From assembly GCF_018687715.1 (NCBI RefSeq), contig NC_056758.1:16333501-16397500 (forward strand): a stretch of 64,000 bases of DNA. The letters are read 5' to 3'. This stretch comes from Carya illinoinensis (lineage: Eukaryota > Streptophyta > Magnoliopsida > Fagales > Juglandaceae). A program made the translations under genes and the position numbers. A model generated the notes under the pieces. It saw nothing but the letters and a program-made list of their open reading frames with translations. It was not told the DNA's origin and ran no database searches. Shown here in pieces: positions 55,470 through 64,000 of the stretch (the stretch's first letter is position 1; each line of letters opens with the position of its first letter).

Positions 55470-58344
55470 ATAAGCCTATGTCATGACATGCATAACATGA
55501 CTAGAACACGAAACGGCAGAAGCCCTGACACAACATAACATGACTTGAACATAACTAGAAAGACATGACTTACTTAAGATATAAACATTTTGTAACATGG
55601 CTTAACATGTATGCGACAACATTTCATAATTGGCATAATCTGTAACATATAATATACTTAACACGGCATACTTGCAACAGTAAATATTACATGAAATGAC
55701 ATGTATAGAAGATGGCATACTTAGAATAACATACTTGCAATGAATAGCAATACATTACAAAATATACTGTGTAACATATGAATATGTAATAACTTAGCAT
55801 GGCACATTTGATAACATACATATATAAACTGTAGTTTCTTTACTCATCACACATACACAGTAAACTAATAGTAAGTTAAAAGTTAACTTAACTTGGTCTT
55901 CCCATTTCGAAGCAAAACTAAAGCGTGATCACAAGGAACTAAAAGTGGTGATTTCTAAAAGTTAGAACTTAATCACTAATAATTAGAAATATGAAAAAAT
56001 ATTAACTAAGAGCAAAATTACTATTTTACCCTCTACATGAGAAAAAATGACCATTTTACTATTAACTTAAGATTTTGCATCCTAACTCTAAAAATCACCC
56101 AAATTTACATATATCATGTAATTTTATCCTAAACTCAAATATTAAATCAGAAAAATCTAAAACTAAATACAACCATGAAAACTTTATAAGGGCCAAAACT
56201 TACATAGGCTATTCTCCTTGATTTTTGTTGCAATTCTTCCAAATTTTAAAACTCATGATTAAACCAAAACTTTTCTTCTAATATACTTATAACACATTCC
56301 TAAGAATAATCATGTTCTGAATCATGAACAAAAGTTATCAAAATCACTAAAACCATACTGGAACTTTTTGGTTTCTTTCTAATCTCAAAAACAAACTTTT
56401 ATTTTTAACTTTTTTGATCAACCTCTTAATCCATGACTTATAAATAGTAATCTTTAAACCTAAACATCACATGGTTTACAAAGGTGTTCTAAAATAGATG
56501 TAAGTTTTAAACTTAAGATCACATGGTTAAAAGTCAATGATAACATGAATTTAGCAAAGAACATCAATACTTTGGCCTATCCAAATATCTACTTGCATAA
56601 AGTTTCATATCTTTGAAACTAATATCACATATCTTCAACCTAATATTCTAACATGTATATAAGAGGTTTAGGATCTTCAAGTAAAAATATCAAAACCATT
56701 AGAATAAGATTAGACCATAAAAAATTTAAATTTTCTCAAAACAAAAACTGTTTTTCTTCTTCCAGTTTTTAAGTTTTAAGATCTAAGAAAATATTTGCTC
56801 AAAAGCTTTACTGTTAAGATCTATCTATTAGCTTGGTCAAAAACTTTAAAATATAACATACTCTCTAGTTTATCGTCCATAATGACTTTTTTATGGTTTA
56901 AACAACATTTGACCAATCAAACGATCTTCAAATGGAATCAAATAAGGTATCCATGTAAACTAGACTAAAAAAAAACAAGTTTTATGAAGGAAAGCTTCGA
57001 ATTAGGCGTGCAAAAGAGTTCAGAAAAACTGCCCAAGTGTCTTTTGTGTTCTTTCAAAGAAAAGTGTAAAGGAGAGATGATTTGCGTGGGAAGTGGGCTG
57101 GAGCTTCTTACACAAGATATGGAAGATGATAAGACTAAAATGAAACTTGAGTGTTGGTCTTTTCTACCCAATACAATATATAAAAATCAGCCCAAGATAT
57201 TTCCTCTAGGTGGAGTTTGTAATGGAAAGAGTGAGGTGACCTTTTAGCCTTTCACTTCAAGTACCCTTTAGGCCCTCTTGAACAAATCTGATCAGCCATT
57301 TGGGGGGGTGAAATTACTTAGTCAAAAAGCAATGTTAAGGTAGCTAAAGTCATGGGCCATAACCGAATGGGGGGCCTAAATTTTGAGTTTTAAGAGGGTT
57401 TGGGTTGCTATCAAGCCCAAATCCAATTCCTCTTCGCCCAATCAACTATCTAAAGTTAAAAAGTTGGATAATGATGTCATAAAATAAATTTGAAAGATTA
57501 ATAACATGTGAAAGTAATTTAATCAAGTGATTAAAAATAATACTAGAAATCGATTGATTCGAGTAGGTTTTTTAGGTCAACTTTAGGGATTGGATAAAAC
57601 CTTCAACCATGCTTTTGAGTTCTCAGTTGGATTCTAACCATATACGATTTTACTAGAGTGTAAATCTTCTTTAGTTTGACACAATTTAATTGGTTGGATG
57701 GAATAGCATTTTGCTTAGGTGGCATGATCTCATACCTTGATTCTTTCAATTCCATCAAATGTTCCTTATGGGGCCAAGTGTCTAATATTATTCACTATGT
57801 ATGATCACTATGATCTTGCTAAGTGTCTAAATAAAACTTCTCTAACCTAATTTAGACATTTTACATTGTGATTTTGAAAACACTGCACTTGATGCGCTTA
57901 TCAAGGTTACTATTCAATCCCAAAAAGTGAATAATAAACTTAGAACTAAAAATCCTAAATATTCATATTAACCTATACTAAAAATATTTTACCGAAATTC
58001 AAACCCAAAGTACCATTAAAAATAATTTCACAGTTTCGAATAGGCATTTTGTTCAAAAATATGAAAAATGTTTATTACAACAAAAAATCATAAATAGTCA
58101 ACTGAGTCTAATGGCATAGACCATAACGCATTTTGATACTTCTAACTATTTCAAATAATTAAAATTGCACTTCTAGCATCATAGTGAGTGATAACACTAA
58201 CTATGTTGACAAATTAATTATCACTCACTATGGTATTAGATTAAGACCTATGTGATTGGTCGATTTTTGAAAACTTATGGCATTTTTACAAGGTTCCTAA
58301 AGCCTATAGAAATTCTACTATTTAATTTTTAGAGGGCTATTACA
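55470..58344 (-). repeat. Gypsy LTR, minus orientation, truncated
   Basis: On the minus strand it starts TGTAATAGCCCTCTAAAAAT at 58344, matching TGTAACAACCCACTAAAAAT at 44715, and stays alignable to about 47180 of that copy. Shared open text includes 'LGKKGQHSTLTSASF'-like GRKDQHSSFILVLSS and HFSLKEH. Just before it (minus strand) lies GAGGACAAAATCTTATTTTT, a common lead-in to the 3' LTR of plant gypsy elements, so this is the 3' LTR. The downstream end is lost at the LINE junction. Confidence 0.8.
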
Positions 58345-59929
58345 AACTTTTATACTAAAAAATAAGATTTTGTCCTCAACATTGACGCAAGTAACAATGA
58401 ATAAGATAAGGAGAAGATGATGCTCACCAAACTTACTGTCCATCACTTGATGTATCGTCATGGGTCAGTTCTGGTGGTGGTGCATCGATGTCCATTGACA
58501 TGGCCTGCTGCGGTAAGTAGTAGAACGCATTGTCCTCTAAATCATACTCCACATTGCCATAGTAACCCAGTTTGGGGTTCTGTATGACCTCTTCATGGTC
58601 GCTCTTCGGCTCCTGACCCTCAACCAGCAAATGTCCACAGTGAGTTGATGACATTGATGAACCTAACGTCACGAACTCAGCATTGGCGGCTGCGGCATGC
58701 TTCTTTGCTACTTAGCTAGACTCTACTTGGTCTCGTACCATCCTAGCCTTAAAGCTATCCCAGTTTATCCATGTAATTAGTAAAACTGTGGGTACCTTTC
58801 TTTATGACGTAACGCCTTCCTCTCGCAGCCACACTATTCTTATCTATAACCATGACATGGTTACACAAAATAACTACCATTATATAAGAAAAGGGTGTAA
58901 CACTCCCAAAGGTTACTGCCTAAACTTAATGACTTCTAGGCTAACCTTTTAGGATACTGAATCCTTGCTCAATTGAAATCATTATTTTCCTTACTATTCA
59001 AAGAATTATCCACCATGTATATATCTACCATTGAGATTTTGTCATTTCTTAACTCTCTCACTTTAATCAACAATCAAGGAATTCTTTCCATAAATAGGCC
59101 AAGTTGTACCAACATACTCTCTAAATCTAAAACTTCAACAAGATAATCTCCCAAAAATTTTCCTTAGAAAAACATAAGCAATACATTTGAAGTGTCCTTG
59201 TAATTCAGTTGGAAAATTTTAATCGTTACCCAACTGAATTCAGTTTGTCTATTTCTTAAGGAATTCTATCTGCCTAGGACTAGCATACTCCTTCATAATC
59301 GCAATGAATCGTTCGCTCTCTTAGGTGGTACCTTGATAATCGTTCAGGTATTAGCTTAAACTTAAGACTCTCTCTTGTGATTGGCATAGCTCTTTTATCC
59401 ATCATGAGCTATCTCTTATTTTGACTCTAAATAAAAGGATCTAGTCCAACTGTTCCCGTAAATCCTCAAGATCAAGATTTTACTCCTCATATATTTGTCT
59501 CCAATATAAGGGTAATCTATGCATCTACAAACACAGTACTGTGCCAGAAACCATTTACTAGCGGCGAGATAAAACTACTATCATAAAGGAATCCTACTAA
59601 GACCAAAACTTCTCCTAATTACTTTACTCTTCTAAACACAAATTACATCATATTCTCAGAATCAAACAATTATCTAAATATGTGGAATATTATTCATCAA
59701 CCTTAAATATCCTTCCTTGTATTACTAAGAAATATTCTCTATCTACATTGGTATGAATAATAATACTCCTAATGAGACTTGTTACTTTTACCACTTGGTA
59801 ACATTTTAGCTTCTAAACTAAACTCTCATGCAATGCAAAAGTCACTAAAGACAATGACTCACTTGAAACCAACAACGTATGAGCTATAAATCATATGGCC
59901 TAGCATTGGCTAACGTCAGTTATAAAGCA
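58345..59929 (-). mobile_element. Interior of the minus-strand gypsy element, pol not recognisable
   Basis: Between gag and the 3' LTR there are about 1.6 kb. The part near 59200-59700 is homologous to the plus-strand copy at 49700-50510. No protease, RT, RNase H or integrase motif is seen. A separate frame at 58433-58672 is described on its own. Confidence 0.6.
58433..58672 (-). other. Acidic open frame of unknown origin between gag remnant and 3' LTR
   Basis: A frame of about 73-79 residues (first in-frame ATG at 58654): HCGHLLVEGQEPKSDHEEVI, LGYYGNVEYDLEDNAFYYLP, MSMDIDAPPPELTHDDTSSD. It is rich in Asp and Glu and ends 89 bases before the LTR. GC content is higher than its surroundings. 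Upstream (about 58700-58830, minus strand) RRYVIKKGTHSFTNYMDKLG could belong with it across stops. I do not recognise a family; it may be a decayed extra reading frame of the element or captured host sequence. Confidence 0.35.
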
Positions 59930-60436
59930 GTACTACTACTAATCATATTCAAACAAATCTTTGCTAAACATAAACATAAAAAGGTCTAGAGAGATACCAG
60001 GGATGATAGCAGCTCCTTTTGTTCCTAGGACGTTAGCATCGATATCACTTGGAATTACAGCATACACATGTGTTGGGATGTGGGGCCTTGGCATGTGATC
60101 ACCAGCTCCACTGCCTTGCGCAGCATTGGGACAATCTCCAATCATATGTCTAGGTTTCCCGCATCAGTAACAAACTCCATAACCATTGTAACATTCTCTG
60201 GGATGACGCTTTCCACAATTTGGGCATGGTGAATAAAAATACGGCATCTGCCCTCCTGTCACTGTTCCCTTACCTTTTGCCGAGCTAGGAAAAGACCTCT
60301 TCTTCTCAGCACTACCGCTTGTAGCAAATAGCATGGCCCTTGTTTGTTCGATAATGTTTTGGATCGCCAGATCCCTCTGCTCAACCTCCATTATCGCGGC
60401 CATATTTACCAACTCTTGATAATTCTCTATTATAAG
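59930..60436 (-). pseudogene. gypsy gag pseudogene, interrupted by a hAT insertion
   Basis: On the minus strand: ENYQELVNMAAIMEVEQRDL, AIQNIIEQTRAMLFATSGSA, GKGTVTGGQMPYFYSP, then the zinc-binding CPNCGKRHPRECYNGYGVCY, a stop, and GDCPNAAQGSGAGDHMPR with PTHVYAVIPSDIDANVLG. It is clearly the same protein as the plus-strand gag at 49270-49700. Homology begins exactly at the hAT end (60436/60437), so the N-terminal part of gag lies beyond the hAT element, outside the window. Confidence 0.85.
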
Positions 60437-63400
60437 TAGGGGTGTGCAAAATACTGAAGGTTCCGATTTCGACTGATACCCGCTCCAATTCCAACTCCGA
60501 CTGATTCACAGTGTTCAAAAATTGGAGTCAGAGTCAGAGTAATTCCAACTTCATAAGCGGACTTCGAAGTTGGAGTCAAAGTCCCAATCTCTTCTGACTT
60601 CTGACTTTCGACTTTAGACTTTTTTAGAAAATCCTATCACAAAAAACGCCGTTCCATTTTAGATGCAACGATGTCATCTTCTTTTTTCTATTGCAAACGA
60701 CGTCGCAAGAGTCAAGGACTTAAGACCCATGGGCCATGACATCGTCTTCTACTCTTCTTTACTTCTTCCATTTTGCACACCCTTAACACACACGAGTCAC
60801 GATTTTATTCCCTGTTAAGTGACTCAGTCTTCACTTCTTCACAATTCATGCCGCACACTGCAGTGTCATCTTCATGTCATAGATTGCTTCATGCAGCTGT
60901 CGCCCTAGTACCTTCTTCAAGCCGTCGCCAATTGGTAATTTTAATTTTTAGGGTTTTAATGTTTGTGTAGGTATTTTGAATCTAATGATACTTCATGTTC
61001 ACACATTCGTGTGCACATGTATGGTTAGATAAATCTTCTTTGCCTTTTCATAATTTTGGAAAATAGTTTAGGTTGATGAATGATGAGCTTATGTGATAAA
61101 TCTGTAAAATCTCCCCTGGGTGTTTCTTGGACTCATGATTTGGAGTCATGACGGCTGGGTGCTTGCATGCTCATAGTAAAAATCATGTTCGCTTAAAAGG
61201 AAACTTGTTATTTTAAGCTCTAGAGTTTCAATTTCGTGGTTGAAAGCTTTCACACCTGCGGGTATAAATGTGTTTATCTTGCACGATGGCCAATCCTCTT
61301 GAACGAATGGTGTATTTAAGATTATGGTAGTAAGGAAGGAAAGTGTAAGTTTGTTTGGTTGAAATGAAAGACTTGTGTTTGTTTTTTGTATTTTTGGTTT
61401 AAGTGTTGATATGATGATGCTTTGCAAGAAATGTGTTTGGATTGTTTCATGTTGGTTTAGTCATGTTTGAACCAACAGAGGTGGTGTGAGATTTTTGTAA
61501 AATAGTTTGATTTTTGCAAATTTATGGGTTCGTCTTTCATATAGATAAAAAGGTATGTGTGAATTTGATTTAACATGCTTAGGAGTTGGGGGCTTTGATG
61601 TGATTTTGGGGTAAAGGTTGGGTCAGTCTCTAGATAAATGTGTTTGATTTTATGAGATTTATTTGTAAATAAAGCATTTCTCATAATAATCCTACTAAAG
61701 AGCATTTTTTTTTTCCACAATAAATCTTGAGCATAACCATCCTTACAGGAACACCTTGTTTGTAATAAAACTTAATACCCAGTTCAACTTTTCAAGGGGA
61801 ATGAAACATCCAAGCCTAGTACTAAGAGAAAGGGAACACAAATGGGGAAATCATGATTTTGAGAATATCTTCCACATGCATCCTTATTTATTGGAAAAAA
61901 TAAAAGTACAAATACTTTAGTTCCAACTAGCTTTACAGAAATTTTGAGAATACGGATAATTAAATTAGACCCCTCCAAGCAAACTCAGAATTATAATATA
62001 TATTGCATTGTTATTCTTCTTTGTTATTACATGATCTTGAGAATTATAATATATATTTCGTGACTGATTTTTTAAATATTGAAAGAACAACTGCTTACAA
62101 TCATTTTTCTTTTGTGATTTGTTGTTTCACAATTCATATTCCAAGCAAGTTTATAAATATTAAAATTAATCAAACTATATATATACACACTCCAGCTATT
62201 TATATATCATGAATTTGTAGCATGCAGTTAAAGAATTAAAGTACTACTTTCTTTTCTTTCAATATATAATTGATTTTTTTTATATGTATGTGTCATATTC
62301 TAGATATGGATGCTTCACCTAGTGGGACTCCAGAATTGAATCAGGATCCCACAATTCCATTCCAAGCACCTAGATCTAGACCCACTTCTAGAGCACAAAC
62401 TTCATGTGCAAGTAGTTGATTCCCACTCCTAGTAGACATAGAAGATGAGGAGGATGCATTTAATGAGATGGATGAGATGGTTATTGGAGACGAGTTGGAT
62501 GTACCGCCTCTATCTGCGAGGCCACCACGATTAAATAAAAAAAAGGTCTTGGATATAGGAACATTTCACCAAGGTTGACGGTAATCCCAAGGACTAGTAG
62601 GCGAGTTGTAACTATTGTGGTTCACACATTAGATGTCATTCAAATAAGCAAAGCACCGCTTGTTTGATATCATATCTTAATGGTTGCCAAATGTATAAGA
62701 TAGCGAAAGGATTGGCGGCCAAGATCAGACCAAGCTTAGTTACGAAATTTCTACGACGACTGATGGTACACAACTTAGGAAAATGGTCATCCCTCAATAC
62801 AACAAGAAGATGTTGAGCAATGCACTTGCAGAGATGATAATTGAAAATGAGATGCATTTTATTACAGTTGAAAAAAGAGAGTTTCAAAAGTTTATCAAGC
62901 TACTTGAGCCACGATTTCTATTGCCATCACGGTATACAGTGATGCGAGATTGTATGAATAAGCATTTAAAAGACAAGGCTGAGATGAGAAAGATGTTTGT
63001 CATTATTGGCCAAAGAATGTCATTTACGACTGACACATGGACGCCCGTACAAAACATTTCCTACATGTGTATCATAGTATACAACATTGAAAGTGAATGG
63101 AATTTGAAAAAACAGATTATTCGATTAAAAAAAAATCATTGATCATAAGGGTGCATCGATTGGGGTGGAGATGGATGATTGTTTGAAGGATTGGAAAATT
63201 CAGAAAGTGTTATGCATTACAATTGACAATGCCAGTGCCAATGATACTGCAATTGAATGGTTCAATCAGAATACGAGGGTGAGAAATGATGTGATTCGGG
63301 GCCATGAGTTTATCCATATTTGATATTGTGCTCATATAATCAACCTGATTGTTACTGAGGGGTTAAAGGAGGTTGACGATTCCATTACCAAAATTTGCAA

Positions 63401-64000
63401 GATCGTGTGGTATGTGAGGGCTTCCCCCCAAAGGCTTAAAAAGTTCAAGGCAATAGCAGAACAACTTAGGATTCCATGTTCTAGGACACTGTGGTTAGAC
63501 GTTCCGACTCAATGGAACTCTACATACATGATTTTGGATGTGGCACAAAAGTACCAAAAAGTGTTTGAGAGGATGGAGGCGGAGGATGAGGGTCTTAAGT
63601 ATGCTTTGCTAGAGCCTGCAGGAAAAGGGCTTGGTTCGCCAGATACACATGATTGTATGAGTGTGGGGTACTTTATCACATTTTTGCAGATTTTTATGAC
63701 ATTACTATGTGGATAACTAGATCCGCATATACGACTACAAACTTGTGGTTCAGCAAAGTCTCGATGCTACACCACCACTTACAAGAAAGTTGTGATGACC
63801 CTAGCAGACTGTTATCTGATATGACTTAGAAGATACAGACCAAATATAATAAATATTATGGGCAAGTTGATAAGATAAATAAATTACTCTTTGTGATTGT
63901 GATCCTTGACCCCCGAGTCAGGTTGGTCATGATAGAATTTTGGGTAAATTTTGTCCTCGAGGCAATGAAGGTTGGGTCGTTTATTAGAGCGCTTAAAACT
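60437..64000 (+). mobile_element. hAT transposon inserted in the gypsy gag, 3' end outside the window
   Basis: The left end TAGGGGTGTGCAAAATACTG matches the usual hAT terminal motif TAGGGGTG. The 8 bases before it (attataag, 60429-60436) are the expected target duplication, but the other side is not in the window. From 60437 to about 62300 there is leader or intron sequence with short frames only. A transposase pseudogene follows from 62306. Confidence 0.75.
62306..64000 (+). pseudogene. hAT transposase pseudogene (BED finger, RNase H-like core), partial
   Basis: A likely start ATG at 62306, just after a TTCTAG splice-acceptor-like site, gives MDASPSGTPELNQDP, with a stop at 62417-62419. A BED-type zinc finger follows in another frame (HFTKVDGNPKD, stops, CNYCGSHIRCHSNKQSTACL). 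The frame at 62783-63142 reads NALAEMIIENEMHFITVEKR, FLLPSRYTVMRDCMNKH and MSFTTDTWTPVQNISYMCI, the start of the hAT catalytic core (TTDxWT). Later come LCITIDNASANDTAIEW (about 63210) and, at 63405-63716, WLDVPTQWNSTYMILDVAQK. A final part, KYNKYYGQVDKINKL and ILDPRVRLV, runs off the window. Stops and frameshifts show it is inactive. RICESLEEPER-type plant hAT proteins are the closest known relatives. Confidence 0.88.

Noticed and set aside
1..64000. tRNA, rRNA or organellar DNA insertions
   Set aside because: No cloverleaf with conserved TTC and anticodon-arm features, rRNA blocks or plastid genes were recognised by reading; a tRNAscan or organelle BLAST would be needed to exclude small pieces.

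Overview
The window is plant nuclear DNA, most likely from a woody dicot. Evidence: an intronless clade-A AHL regulator of typical eudicot sequence, UGT72-type glycosyltransferase remnants, spliced and decayed plant transposases, and a very AT-rich, repeat-dominated background with CACTA, Mutator-like, hAT, Tourist-like, LINE and Ty3/gypsy remains. Some repeat styles recall Fagales trees, but that is inference; the sequence alone does not fix the species.

Only one convincing intact protein gene is present: AHL (5865-6764, minus). Its surroundings to about 8 kb are AT-rich, with a LINE scrap (3930-4290) and a small Mutator-like MITE with target duplication (3616-3787). From 7727 to 14323 lies a nested pair: a Mutator-like element of about 0.58 kb (9-bp duplication TAAATTAAA) split by a 6.0-kb CACTA element (3-bp duplication AGT) that carries a decayed multi-exon Ptta/En-Spm-type gene. 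A truncated LINE (15240-16480), microsatellites, an LTR fragment, a Tourist-like MITE (20160-20965) and another LINE tail (21540-21960) follow.

From 24085 to 31545 there is a tandem array with a unit of about 153 bp. It is interrupted by a clean solo LTR (24199-25782, duplication CATTT) and by a long LTR-like block (26804 to about 30250) that itself contains a Tourist-like MITE. Next comes a long inverted repeat with arms of about 600 bp and a loop of about 20 bp (31613-32838), able to form a hairpin RNA. A solitary CACTA end and two tandem, broken UGT72-type pseudogenes (33660-35016 and 36350-37462) follow.

The right part, 37.4-64 kb, is repeat territory. It holds a gene-free block, a LINE RNase H tail, a DnaJ J-domain fragment that has lost its HPD motif, and two oppositely oriented copies of one gypsy family with very long LTRs and only gag remnants (44715-52365 plus; 55470-60436 minus). 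A LINE (53157-55465) abuts the second copy, and a hAT element (60437 to the window end) is inserted in that copy's gag. Apart from AHL, nothing here looks like a working protein gene. The most notable structures are the inverted repeat, the 153-bp array and the nested insertions with readable target duplications. No bacterial, organellar, CRISPR or operon-like system is seen.
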